Positions 22,464 through 31,372 of a stretch of 64,000 bases of DNA are shown one piece after another (the first letter of the stretch is position 1; the number at the start of each line of letters is the position of its first letter). Location: NCBI GenBank assembly GCA_965247435.1, contig OZ252019.1, positions 1,612,001 through 1,676,000 on the forward strand, written 5' to 3'. The notes beneath the pieces are model-generated. The model saw only the letters and a list, made by a program, of their open reading frames with translations, was not told the DNA's origin and made no database searches. Made by a program: the position numbers and the translations under genes. This DNA comes from Ilyomonas sp965247435 (GTDB taxonomy: Bacteria > Bacteroidota > Bacteroidia > Chitinophagales > Chitinophagaceae).

Positions 22464-25280
22464 TTACATAAACCTGCCGGTATAACTCTCCTTCACTCCT
22501 TTAATGTCAAGCGGTTTTCCTGCAAAAACAAGGCTGCCGCCCGCATCGCCGGCTTCCGGTCCTAAATCTATCAGCCAGTCTGCATTTTTAATTACATCCG
22601 TATTGTGTTCAATTACTATCAATGAATGTCCCTGTTCTATCAAAGCATAAAATGAAGAAAGTAATTTTTTGATGTCGTGAAAATGAAGGCCGGTAGTAGG
22701 CTCATCAAAAATGAAGAGCACATGCCCCTGCGATTTGCCCCTGCCGAGAAAGCTGGCCAGCTTTACACGTTGCGCTTCGCCACCGCTTAACGTATCGCTG
22801 CTTTGTCCTAATTTAATATACCCCAAACCTACATCCTGCAAGGGTTGCAGCGCTTTAGCTAAGTTTTTTTCTTCTTTAAAAAAAGCTATGGACTCATCAA
22901 CGCTCATTTCCAATACATCAAAAACACTTTTGCCGTTGTACTGTACTTCCAGCACTTCTTCTTTAAAGCGTTTGCCGCCACAGATCTCGCAGGTTAAGTG
23001 TACATCTGCCAGAAACTGCATTTCTACCACCTGTTCCCCTTCGCCTTTGCAGGTATCACAACGGCCGCCATCTACGTTGAACGAAAAATGCTTGGCCTGA
23101 AAGCCGCGCATCCGGGCAAGCGGCTGGCGTGCAAACAAATCACGTATTTCATCGTATGCCTTTATGTAGGTAACCGGGTTGCTGCGTGAAGATTTGCCTA
23201 TCGGGTTTTGGTCAATTAATTCTATTTGAGTAATGCTATCTATGTCTCCGGTGATGGCTTTATGCGTACCGACCTTGTCTGCAAACTCACCTTTTATTTT
23301 CCGCAGGGCAGGGTAGAGGATTTGCTTAACCAACGTCGTTTTTCCACTGCCGCTCACGCCGCTTACCACGCACAAAACATTCAGCGGAAACTGTACAGTG
23401 ATGTCTTTTAAATTATTTTGCCTTGCGCCTTCCACCGTGATGCGCTGTTTCCATGGGCGGGGCTGTTTTTGGAGATCAATCGTTAATTGTCCGCTCAGGT
23501 ATTTACCGGTAAGACTTTCCGGGTTTTGTACAATCTCTGCATAATCACCGGCAGCAATTACTTCGCCGCCCAAGTGGGAGGCCAGCGGTCCCATATCAAT
23601 AATGTAGTCTGCTTCGCGCATCATCATTTCGTCGTGCTCCACTACCACAACCGTATTATTAAGGTCGCGCAACTGCTTGAGCACTTTAATCAGCTTTTCA
23701 GTATCGCGCGAATGCAGGCCAATGGATGGTTCGTCTAAAATATAAAGCGAATTGGTAAGATTGCTGCCTAAGCTCCGTGTAAGCTGAATGCGCTGACTCT
23801 CGCCACCGCTCAGGCTATTGGCAAGTCGGTTTAAAGTAAGATAGCCCAGGCCAACATCCACCAATGTTTGCAGCCGCTGTTGAATCTCGAGTAAAATGCG
23901 CTTGCCGATCTGTTGCTGATGTTCGGTAAGCGAAATATTATCAAACCAGTTCTTTAAATCTTTTACCTGCAGGCGGCAGAGCTGGCCGATATGTTTGTCG
24001 TTTATTTTTATATATAGGGCTTCCGGTCGCAGCCGGTAGCCCTTACAGTTAGTGCAGGCCGTTTTGCCGCGGTAGCGGCTAAGCAATACCCGGTACTGCA
24101 CCTTATAAAGATTCTGTTCTACTTCGTGAAAGAAATCATCAATACCCTGCACGGTGCCGTTGCCTTTCCAAAGCAGATCGTATTGTTCTTCGGTTAGGTC
24201 GGCTACTGCTTTATGCACCGGAAAGTTATAACGTGCTGCTGCTTTTACAAAGCGTTCCCGCCACAGGCCTAATTTTTCGCCTTTCCAGGGAGCTACTGCG
24301 CCATCGTGAATACTCGCGCGCTTATCCGGAATTACCAGGTCAGGATCAATGCCCAGTACCATGCCAAAGCCTTCGCATACGGGGCAGGCACCATACGGGT
24401 TGTTGAAGGAAAAAAGATTGGGGACCGGCTCTTCAAACTGGATACCGTCCAGTTCAAACCTGTTGCTAAAATGTATAAGTTTTGCGTTGTCTGTTTCCAG
24501 GTACATATCACCCTCCCCTTCGTAAAATGCTGTATTTACAGAATCGGAAATCCGGTGCAGATCGTCCTCATCAAAATCTTTAGCTACCACACGATCTATG
24601 AGTATGTACACAGGCTGCTGCGGCTTAACGGCCAGTTGCAACTGCTCGTCGTTCAGCTCTAAAAGTTCTTCTATCCGTACTGGTTGCTGGTTAATATACA
24701 TGCGTGCAAAACCCTTTTGTGCCAGAATGTTTAGTTCTTCACGTGTCTGGCGGTTTGCATGTTGTTTAAATGCGGTCAGGATTACAATTTTAGTGTTTGC
24801 ATCCAAGGCACGTATTGCAGCTACTACATCGGTAACATCATCTTTCTTTACTTCCCGCCCGCTTACCGGAGATACGGTTTTGCCGGCACGCGCATACAGC
24901 AGGCGCAGGTAATCATAAATTTCCGTCATACTGCCCACCGTACTGCGTGGCGTGCGCGTTATTACTTTCTGTTCAATAGCAATAGCCGGACAAAGGCCTT
25001 TTATGTAATCCACATCCGGCTTGTTCATACGCGCCATAAACTGGCGGGCGTATGCGCTTAAACTTTCTGCATAGCGGCGCTGACCTTCTGCAAATAACGT
25101 ATCTATGGTAAGCGACGATTTGCCGCTACCAGATACACCGGTAACGACAATTAATTTGTTGCGCGGAAAAGTGACATCTACATTTTTAAGATTATGAGTT
25201 CTTGCACCTTTAATTACGATATTATTACCTGCTTGCGCCTGTTTCTTTTTTTTGGCTTTTACTCCCGGCTCTTTTAACAT
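22464..25280 (-). CDS. uvrA: Excinuclease ABC subunit A
   Basis: 938 residues, normal length. Damage-recognition ATPase of nucleotide excision repair, working with UvrB. Both ABC modules are complete: Walker A GVSGSGKSS (48-56) and GVSGSGKTT in the second half, signatures LSGGESQRIQL and LSGGEAQRVKLA, and Walker B ILDEPSIGLH and IFDEPTTGLH. The second zinc module has CDTC and CEIC. The first, which in E. coli carries two CxxC pairs, keeps only CPVC after NLFSFNNPYGA; the earlier pair is replaced by SNRF. A Lys-rich N-terminal extension precedes the core. Confidence 0.94.
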   Translation of the reverse strand: MLKEPGVKAKKKKQAQAGNNIVIKGARTHNLKNVDVTFPRNKLIVVTGVSGSGKSSLTIDTLFAEGQRRYAESLSAYARQFMARMNKPDVDYIKGLCPAIAIEQKVITRTPRSTVGSMTEIYDYLRLLYARAGKTVSPVSGREVKKDDVTDVVAAIRALDANTKIVILTAFKQHANRQTREELNILAQKGFARMYINQQPVRIEELLELNDEQLQLAVKPQQPVYILIDRVVAKDFDEDDLHRISDSVNTAFYEGEGDMYLETDNAKLIHFSNRFELDGIQFEEPVPNLFSFNNPYGACPVCEGFGMVLGIDPDLVIPDKRASIHDGAVAPWKGEKLGLWRERFVKAAARYNFPVHKAVADLTEEQYDLLWKGNGTVQGIDDFFHEVEQNLYKVQYRVLLSRYRGKTACTNCKGYRLRPEALYIKINDKHIGQLCRLQVKDLKNWFDNISLTEHQQQIGKRILLEIQQRLQTLVDVGLGYLTLNRLANSLSGGESQRIQLTRSLGSNLTNSLYILDEPSIGLHSRDTEKLIKVLKQLRDLNNTVVVVEHDEMMMREADYIIDMGPLASHLGGEVIAAGDYAEIVQNPESLTGKYLSGQLTIDLQKQPRPWKQRITVEGARQNNLKDITVQFPLNVLCVVSGVSGSGKTTLVKQILYPALRKIKGEFADKVGTHKAITGDIDSITQIELIDQNPIGKSSRSNPVTYIKAYDEIRDLFARQPLARMRGFQAKHFSFNVDGGRCDTCKGEGEQVVEMQFLADVHLTCEICGGKRFKEEVLEVQYNGKSVFDVLEMSVDESIAFFKEEKNLAKALQPLQDVGLGYIKLGQSSDTLSGGEAQRVKLASFLGRGKSQGHVLFIFDEPTTGLHFHDIKKLLSSFYALIEQGHSLIVIEHNTDVIKNADWLIDLGPEAGDAGGSLVFAGKPLDIKGVKESYTGRFM

Positions 25281-25373
25281 TAGAACTTGATTAAAGAATT
25301 ACTATGAACATATTAAAATGTCCTTTATTTGCAAAAGTTTTACAATTATTGAAGTTTTCCCAACAAACTTATT

Positions 25374-25381
25374 ATTATTTT
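25374..25381 (-). promoter_or_regulatory. Candidate -7 element for uvrA
   Basis: On the - strand this reads TAAGTTTG, an exact fit to the Bacteroidota TAnnTTTG element, about 93 bp before the uvrA start. No clear TTG lies at the -33 position. Confidence 0.35.
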
Positions 25382-25487
25382 CACACCACGTTATTAAAAC
25401 ACATAGCCTATACCAGAAATTATACTTGACCCGGTTTTTTAACATCTATTTTTTAAAATAAAGTTTGACTAAAACTTTTTTGATTGT

Positions 25488-26069
25488 ATGAGGCTACTTA
25501 ACAACCTTACTGATACACAGCTTGTACTTCTTTTTCAGGATGGCGATGTGCATGCATTTGAAACGCTCATTTCCCGGTATAAAGACAAGTTGTATTCTTC
25601 CATTTTGTTTCTTGTAAAAGATAAGTATCTCGCCGAAGATATGTTTCAGGAAACATTTATCCGCATTATTGATACCCTGCGTAATAAACGGTATAATGAA
25701 GAGGGTAAATTCCTTCCTTGGGCGATGCGTATTGCCCATAATCTTTGTGTGGATCACTTCAGAAAAGTTAAACGGACACCTTCCATTCTCACCGGCGATA
25801 ACCAGGATATTTTTGAAGTGATCAACGTAGTAGAAGAAACTGCAGAACAAAAAATTATGCGCCGCCAGAGCAATGATAAAATGTATGTGATGCTTAATAA
25901 ACTGCCGGACGAGCAGCGGGAAGTTATTGTGTTGCGACACTTTGGAGATATGAGTTTTAAAGATATTGCCCGGCTTACCAATTGCAGTATCAATACAGCC
26001 TTGGGGCGTATGCGCTACGGGTTAATTAACCTCCGTAAAATGATGACGGAAAAACAGATTGCTTTATAA
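25488..26069 (+). CDS. ECF-type RNA polymerase sigma factor
   Basis: 193 residues. Region 2 spans roughly 20-95 (FETLISRYKDKLYSSILFLV, LAEDMFQETFIRI, LPWAMRIAHNLCVDHFRK) and region 4 roughly 130-185 (LNKLPDEQREVIVLRHFGDMSFKDIARLTN, then SINTALGRMRYGLINLRK). There is no region 3, as in ECF factors. No anti-sigma gene is adjacent, so control may be transcriptional or by an unlinked partner. A strong terminator follows ~100 bp downstream. Confidence 0.9.
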   Translation: MRLLNNLTDTQLVLLFQDGDVHAFETLISRYKDKLYSSILFLVKDKYLAEDMFQETFIRIIDTLRNKRYNEEGKFLPWAMRIAHNLCVDHFRKVKRTPSILTGDNQDIFEVINVVEETAEQKIMRRQSNDKMYVMLNKLPDEQREVIVLRHFGDMSFKDIARLTNCSINTALGRMRYGLINLRKMMTEKQIAL

Positions 26070-26168
26070 CTACTTATACCTTACATGTCACCTGCTGATG
26101 TATAGTGTATGCTTACGGTTACGCCAATTGCCATGAACACAAAACATTGTGCAGGTGACGCCAAACTG

Positions 26169-26202
26169 AAAGCCCTTTTACAAATTTGTAAAAGGGCTTT
26201 TT
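26169..26202 (+). terminator. Intrinsic terminator after the sigma factor gene
   Basis: A perfect 32-nt palindrome at 26169-26200 with AAAGCCC at one end and GGGCTTT at the other, followed by TT. It would fold as a stable hairpin between the sigma factor gene and atpG. Confidence 0.8.
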
Positions 26203-26317
26203 ATGTAAATATTAATGCCGTAGTTAAACAGAATGCTTTAATTATTTACCAGCTATTTTATAAATGTTAGTTAATGAAATTATTCAATTATACCCGGCCT
26301 GATTGCGGGTAAACTGT

Positions 26318-26325
26318 TATTTTTG
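26318..26325 (+). promoter_or_regulatory. Candidate -7 element for atpG
   Basis: TATTTTTG fits the TAnnTTTG consensus exactly and lies 35 bp before the atpG start codon, after the upstream terminator. The -33 TTG is not clear. Confidence 0.4.
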
Positions 26326-26360
26326 CAGCCCGTAAAGCACATTTATTTTATTAATACATT

Positions 26361-27245
26361 ATGGCAGGACAGTTAAAAGAAGTTCGTAACCGGATAAAGT
26401 CAGTACAATCTACGCAGCAAATTACCAAGGCAATGAAAATGGTAAGTGCTGCTAAATTAAGACGTGCGCAGGATGCTATTGTGCAAATGCGCCCTTATGC
26501 ACAAAAGTTGCAGGAGATGCTGAGCAATATTGTAAGCAACATAGACAGTGGCGACATTAATATAAAACTTGCTATCGAACGTACCATTGAAAAAGTATTA
26601 CTGATCGTAATTACCAGCGACCGCGGACTGGCCGGCGCTTATAATGCCAACATTGTAAAGGCAGCCCGCCAGGCAATAGCCGATAAGTATCCTGCGCAAT
26701 TGGCTAAAAGCAATGTAACCATTTGGAATATAGGTAAAAAAGGCTGGGAAACACTTACCAAGGCTGGCTATAAAACCAACGCAGACTATAAAGATTTATT
26801 CTTAAACCTTAATTTCAGTAATGTACAGGCTGCGTCGCTTGCCGCTATGAAAGCTTTTGAAAACGGAGAGTTTGATGCCGTGGAAATTGTGTACAGCGAG
26901 TTTAAGAATGCAGCTACACAGGTTTATAATGTGGAGCAATTTTTACCGATACCCAAAGTGCAGAAAGAGGCAGGCACTAAAAAAGCAGATTTTATTTTTG
27001 AGCCAAATAAAGAGGAATTAATTGCAGAGTTAATGCCCAAAATATTAAATACGCAATTGTATAAAGCTGTATTAGATGCCAATGCAAGTGAACATGGCGC
27101 GCGCATGACGGCAATGGACAAGGCAAGTGAAAATGCTAATGAATTGCTTCGCAACCTTAAAATATCTTACAACCGTGCCCGCCAGGCAGCCATCACAACA
27201 GAACTTACAGAAATTGTAAGCGGCGCTGCAGCATTGCAGGGCTAA
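26361..27245 (+). CDS. atpG: F1F0 ATP synthase gamma subunit
   Basis: 294 residues. The central rotor shaft of the F1 sector, turning inside the alpha3beta3 ring. The family N-terminus AGQLKEVRNRIKSVQSTQQITKAMKMVSAAKLRRAQ and the C-terminal helix ASENANELLRNLKISYNRARQAAITTELTEIVSGAAAL, which together form the coiled-coil shaft, are both intact. No other atp gene adjoins it; atpH and atpA, often upstream in related genomes, are absent here, so atpG stands alone with its own promoter. Confidence 0.94.
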   Translation: MAGQLKEVRNRIKSVQSTQQITKAMKMVSAAKLRRAQDAIVQMRPYAQKLQEMLSNIVSNIDSGDINIKLAIERTIEKVLLIVITSDRGLAGAYNANIVKAARQAIADKYPAQLAKSNVTIWNIGKKGWETLTKAGYKTNADYKDLFLNLNFSNVQAASLAAMKAFENGEFDAVEIVYSEFKNAATQVYNVEQFLPIPKVQKEAGTKKADFIFEPNKEELIAELMPKILNTQLYKAVLDANASEHGARMTAMDKASENANELLRNLKISYNRARQAAITTELTEIVSGAAALQG

Positions 27246-27315
27246 AAGACACATCGTCAATTTAAGATTGTTTCCTTATTGCCTTTTTTAAACAGCGGCA
27301 TCCTTTAACTTCCTT

Positions 27316-27999
27316 ATGGAACTTTCGGAGATTATTCTACATACAGAAGCACTCATTTTTGCCAGCGAAAAACCGCTAACAACAACAGAATTAACAGAAC
27401 TGCTTAATACTGCGTTTGGCTTTGTAGAAGACCGTATTACCAGGGAACAGGTGGAGCAGGCTTTAGATGGCATACGTGAAAAATATAATACTTCATTTTA
27501 TCCTTTTGAAGTAAAAGAGAGTGGTGGCGGCTGGCAGTTTTTAAGTAAACAAATTTTTTACAAAACCATCGCGCAATTAAATGGCGAAAAATACGTGAAA
27601 CGTTTGTCTGCCGCGGCTATGGAAACATTGTCTATTGTTGCTTACCGGCAACCGGTAACAAAAGGGGAGATTGAAGCTATCCGTGGTGTAAACAGCGATT
27701 ACAGCATACAAAAACTATTGGAAAAAGAGCTGATCAATATTACCGGCCGGAGTGAAAACCTGCCGGGTAAGCCTTTGTTATATGCCACGTCAAAAAGCTT
27801 TATGGATTATTTTGGCATTAATAATATTCACGATTTACCTAAAATAAAAGAAGTGTTGGCACAACAGCCTTTTGAACCAACTTTGATGCTGAATGTCGAA
27901 TCGCATTCTCCGGTAGTGGTAGAAGACAACCATTGGCTGGCCATTAACAGTGCAGGTGATTTGATTGAACAGGAAGAGCGCAAAAACGACGTTCCATAA
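27316..27999 (+). CDS. scpB: Segregation and condensation protein B
   Basis: 227 residues containing two winged-helix domains. LHTEALIFASEKPLT opens the first; AAMETLSIVAYRQPVTKGEIEAIRGVNSDYSIQKLLEKELI and GKPLLYATSKSFMDYFGINNIHDLP are the diagnostic second-domain motifs. ScpB pairs with ScpA and Smc in the condensin complex that organises the chromosome. scpA is not next to it. The C-terminal ~45 residues are variable, as usual. Confidence 0.92.
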   Translation: MELSEIILHTEALIFASEKPLTTTELTELLNTAFGFVEDRITREQVEQALDGIREKYNTSFYPFEVKESGGGWQFLSKQIFYKTIAQLNGEKYVKRLSAAAMETLSIVAYRQPVTKGEIEAIRGVNSDYSIQKLLEKELINITGRSENLPGKPLLYATSKSFMDYFGINNIHDLPKIKEVLAQQPFEPTLMLNVESHSPVVVEDNHWLAINSAGDLIEQEERKNDVP

Positions 28000-28072
28000 A
28001 AGAAATGTTTGTAAAAGGCTGTGAGAACCAATGGTTTTCATAAATTGCCAGTCGAAACCTTTGCTACACTAC

Positions 28073-29194
28073 ATGAGCCTGTTGCTACTTTCCCAAATAC
28101 TTTTTTCTTTATTTTGCTTAATAATAGCAGTTCAGCTATTTTATTACCTGTTTTATTTTCGCAGGCTGGCTTATTATATTCCGCAACCCAAAGCTGTAAC
28201 GCAGGAATATCCTGTTTCGATAATTATCTGCGCCAAAAATGAAGCCGCTAATTTGGCTAAAAATCTACCGGGTGTCCTTTTTCAGAAGTATAGAACCACC
28301 CATGAAGTGATTGTGGTAAACGATAACTCCGAGGATGAAAGCAAGTATGTGGTGGAAGAATTTCAAAAGCAATTTAAGAATCTAACTGTTATTCCACTTA
28401 CACAGGAAGCGCTAATGATACCGGGTAAGAAATTTCCCCTTTCCATGGGTATCAAAAGCACCCGCTACGAAATTGTATTGCTGACAGACGCAGACTGCAT
28501 ACCCGCAAGCGAGCAATGGATACAAAAGATGCAGGAAGGTTATGCTCCGGGCATTGAAATAGTGCTTGGTTATGGCGCTTATTACAAGAGCAAAAGTATG
28601 CTTAACAAGCTTATCCGTTTCGAAACCTTCCATTCGGCATTGCAGTATTTTTCTTTTGCACTTGCAGGAAAGCCTTATATGGGCGTAGGCAGAAATCTTA
28701 GTTATAAGCGCGATATTTTTATACGCAACAAAGGCTTTTCATCCATTAACCATATACCTGGCGGCGATGATGATCTGTTTATTAATAAAGTGGCAACCGG
28801 AACAAACACCGCCATTATTATAGATAAGGATGCACATACGTTAAGTGTACCTAAAACAAACTGGCGGGATTGGATGAAGCAAAAAACGAGGCATTACACC
28901 ACTGCAAAATATTACAGCCAAAGTCATAAACTGGCTTTAGGCTTGTACAGTTTTAGTAGCTTTCTTGTTTATCCGCTTGCCATCGCTGCAATCATTCTTT
29001 TCAACTGGTGGATTACGCTGAGCATTTTTGTGGTACGACTTTGTGTCGTGGCTTTTATATGGTTCAAAAGTATGAAGCAATTAAATGAGGCCGACCTGTG
29101 GCCTTACTTTCTTTTATTTGATGTTTGGATGGTGCTTTATTATCTTTTATTTATGCCTTCTTTGTTTAAAAAGCCTTCCAAACACTGGCGTTAA
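28073..29194 (+). CDS. Family 2 glycosyltransferase, membrane-bound
   Basis: 373 residues from ATG 28073, which starts directly with the N-terminal membrane helix LLLLSQILFSLFCLIIAVQLF; an earlier ATG at 28031 adds 14 polar residues and is possible. The GT-A domain shows VSIIICAKNEAANLAKNLPG, the nucleotide-sugar site VNDNSEDES, a DADC metal motif and GGDDDLF. C-terminal helices follow. It probably adds sugars to a lipid- or membrane-linked glycan on the cytosolic face. It is the only clear GT near the polysaccharide locus that follows rsmG. Confidence 0.85.
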   Translation: MSLLLLSQILFSLFCLIIAVQLFYYLFYFRRLAYYIPQPKAVTQEYPVSIIICAKNEAANLAKNLPGVLFQKYRTTHEVIVVNDNSEDESKYVVEEFQKQFKNLTVIPLTQEALMIPGKKFPLSMGIKSTRYEIVLLTDADCIPASEQWIQKMQEGYAPGIEIVLGYGAYYKSKSMLNKLIRFETFHSALQYFSFALAGKPYMGVGRNLSYKRDIFIRNKGFSSINHIPGGDDDLFINKVATGTNTAIIIDKDAHTLSVPKTNWRDWMKQKTRHYTTAKYYSQSHKLALGLYSFSSFLVYPLAIAAIILFNWWITLSIFVVRLCVVAFIWFKSMKQLNEADLWPYFLLFDVWMVLYYLLFMPSLFKKPSKHWR

Positions 29195-29246
29195 TTTTGG
29201 TTGTGCCTTTGCGTAAATATCCTTTCAACTTTAATTCTAAGCAGCT

Positions 29247-29870
29247 TTGGAAATTATTCTTAAATATTTTACCGATTTTACGCCAAAGCAATTGCAGCAG
29301 CTTGCAGCACTAAAGCCATTATATACAGACTGGAACAATAAAATCAATGTAATATCGCGTAAGGACATTGACAGTCTTTATGAAAAGCATGTGCTGCACT
29401 CATTAAGCATTGCAGCGGTAGCCGGGTTTACCGAAGGCATGCATGTGATTGATATTGGAACCGGTGGCGGCTTTCCGGGCGTGCCATTAGCCATTTATTT
29501 TCCACAAGTTCAATTTCACCTCGTGGATAGCATTGCGAAAAAAATAAAAGTAGTTGATGAAATTGTAAAAACGGCCGGTATTGAAAATGTTACCACACAG
29601 CATACACGGGCAGAGGATATTAAAAACAGGAAATTTGATTTTGCCATCTCCCGGGCTGTTGCACCATTAAAAAATTTATGGCAATGGGCCAAACCATTAA
29701 TTAAGAAAGGAAATACAGCAGAACTAACCAATGGGTTAATTAGCCTTAAAGGCGGCGATCTTACGCAGGAAATTTTTGAAAGCGGCGTTAAACCAAATAT
29801 CATAAGTATCGGGCATATTTTTAAAGAGCCTTGGTTTGAAGAAAAATTTCTGCTGCACATAAAAGCCTGA
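29247..29870 (+). CDS. rsmG: 16S rRNA (guanine-N7)-methyltransferase RsmG
   Basis: 207 residues from a TTG start at 29247; no ATG is available and MEIILKYFTDFT is a normal family N-terminus. The SAM-binding motif VIDIGTGGGFPGVPLAI, FHLVDSIAKKIKVVDE and FAISRAVAPL identify RsmG (GidB), which methylates G527 (E. coli numbering) of 16S rRNA; its loss gives low-level streptomycin resistance in other bacteria. The stop codon lies within the stem of the terminator hairpin. Confidence 0.92.
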   Translation: MEIILKYFTDFTPKQLQQLAALKPLYTDWNNKINVISRKDIDSLYEKHVLHSLSIAAVAGFTEGMHVIDIGTGGGFPGVPLAIYFPQVQFHLVDSIAKKIKVVDEIVKTAGIENVTTQHTRAEDIKNRKFDFAISRAVAPLKNLWQWAKPLIKKGNTAELTNGLISLKGGDLTQEIFESGVKPNIISIGHIFKEPWFEEKFLLHIKA

Positions 29871-29895
29871 GCGGCAAAGAAGCTCAGGCTTTTAT
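29861..29895. terminator. Bidirectional terminator between converging genes
   Basis: Perfect 12-bp stem: 29861-29872 (AAAAGCCTGAGC) with 29882-29893, 9-nt loop. A and T runs flank both sides, so it can stop rsmG transcripts on + and the polysaccharide operon on -. The rsmG stop codon is inside the left arm. Confidence 0.82.
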
Positions 29896-29917
29896 GAAAA
29901 ACTATCTGTATTAATCT

Positions 29918-31348
29918 CTAATCTGCGTATGCTAAAACAGCCGTAGTATCCCGCGGAGCTATTTTCCTGCGTATGTAATCGTATTTCACTTTTGGATAAA
30001 TCCACAAGATACCAATAGCAAAAATTAAATCGAGGTAGTACCACAAAGTAGTATCCCATACACGGCTGATGAATAAAGAGGCAAATATGGACACTGTATA
30101 ACACACGGCCGGAGTAGCCAATACCAAATCATCCGTTTTAAGCGCGTACATGAAGGTTTTAAATGCCCATCGCATAATTGTAAAAACAAAGATGATATAA
30201 AAAAGAAGTCCTAAAAATCCGTATTCCACCGCCACTTCTAAAAAAGTATTGTGCATAATGTGCGGTTCTACATACGGGGAATATTTGTAGGTTGCATACA
30301 AAGAAGCTGATTCATCGCCACCAAGACCAAGAAACGGCTGATCTTCAAGGGCTCTGCCCCCGGCATACCAATAGTCAAGCCGCTCACCTCCTTCATCTAT
30401 CGTCATTTCGTAAATAAAGCGATTAACCGTTGGAGAGTCTTTAAAAGCAAAAAAAGCTATAATTACAGCAAAAAAAGCTGCAAAGAGCATCAGAAACCAC
30501 ATAGATCCGCTTCTGTTCTTCAGCACTAAAAAGCCGGACAATGCGGTTACCAATATAAAGCATATCAAGCCATTTCTGGAACCCATTTGCATGATCAGGA
30601 AGAACAGAATCAGAATAGCCGATAATGCAATAATCTTTTCAAAATAATTTTTTCTTCTTTCAAATACCGCAATAAACAAGAATACCGCTAAGGCATCGAG
30701 TGTTGCAGTAAAATCGCCATGGTGCGCCTCACCAAAATGCACTACACCACCAAACTTAGCTGATACGATACCAAACGTAAGCGTATAGACTGCAATGGTA
30801 ATAATAATATAAGGAGATAAGAGCCGGTATAGACTTAGCGCTTTGTATATATAATCTTTTCCGTAATTAATCAGGAGCTTTAAGTAAACAATAAAAAATA
30901 TAAGCTTTATTGTTTTGGCCGCCACTTTAGGAGCTGCTGGTATGCTGGGCAAATGCACCCAGGACGCAACAGTTTTACTGATGTATTTATGCTGCATATA
31001 TACAATGAGCCCTATAATTGTCATAAAAATAAAAATGATAAAAAGCGACAATAGCTTAGTAGGAATATTCTCTTTGTTTTTTCTCAGCAAATCATAGCCT
31101 AAGATTGGTACAAGCATGGCTATGGCTATCGTTTCGGTATTAGAAGACGACGTATCTGTAGAGTACACACCTTCTACAAGGGGAATCGTAAACAAAAGCG
31201 GAATCAGAAACGCACGGTCTATTAATACAAGTGGCAGGATGATCAACAACATAGATGTTGAATCATTAAGGTAAAGGGATATAGCCAGGGCTGTAATCAG
31301 TAAAACACAGCCAAGTAATCTCAATGTTTTTTCGAGCGTAATAGTCAT
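29918..31348 (-). CDS. O-antigen ligase/polymerase-type membrane protein
   Basis: 476 residues, about 11 membrane segments, with a large periplasmic loop near residues 310-360 (FIYEMTIDEGGERLDYWYAGGRAL...GLGGDESASLY...HIMHNTFLEVAVEYGFLG). The N-x-x-L-E after HNT and the loop position fit the Wzy_C/WaaL superfamily, which polymerises or ligates lipid-linked glycans outside the inner membrane. Ligase and polymerase cannot be told apart by sequence alone; its place after the flippase favours polymerase. Last gene of the - strand unit. Confidence 0.83.
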   Translation of the reverse strand: MTITLEKTLRLLGCVLLITALAISLYLNDSTSMLLIILPLVLIDRAFLIPLLFTIPLVEGVYSTDTSSSNTETIAIAMLVPILGYDLLRKNKENIPTKLLSLFIIFIFMTIIGLIVYMQHKYISKTVASWVHLPSIPAAPKVAAKTIKLIFFIVYLKLLINYGKDYIYKALSLYRLLSPYIIITIAVYTLTFGIVSAKFGGVVHFGEAHHGDFTATLDALAVFLFIAVFERRKNYFEKIIALSAILILFFLIMQMGSRNGLICFILVTALSGFLVLKNRSGSMWFLMLFAAFFAVIIAFFAFKDSPTVNRFIYEMTIDEGGERLDYWYAGGRALEDQPFLGLGGDESASLYATYKYSPYVEPHIMHNTFLEVAVEYGFLGLLFYIIFVFTIMRWAFKTFMYALKTDDLVLATPAVCYTVSIFASLFISRVWDTTLWYYLDLIFAIGILWIYPKVKYDYIRRKIAPRDTTAVLAYAD

Positions 31349-31372
31349 AAAATTTTTTTAAATGCTTAGCTT

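Noticed and set aside
26361..27245. A full atp operon around atpG
   Set aside because: The neighbours are a sigma factor and scpB; no other ATP synthase subunit is present in the window.
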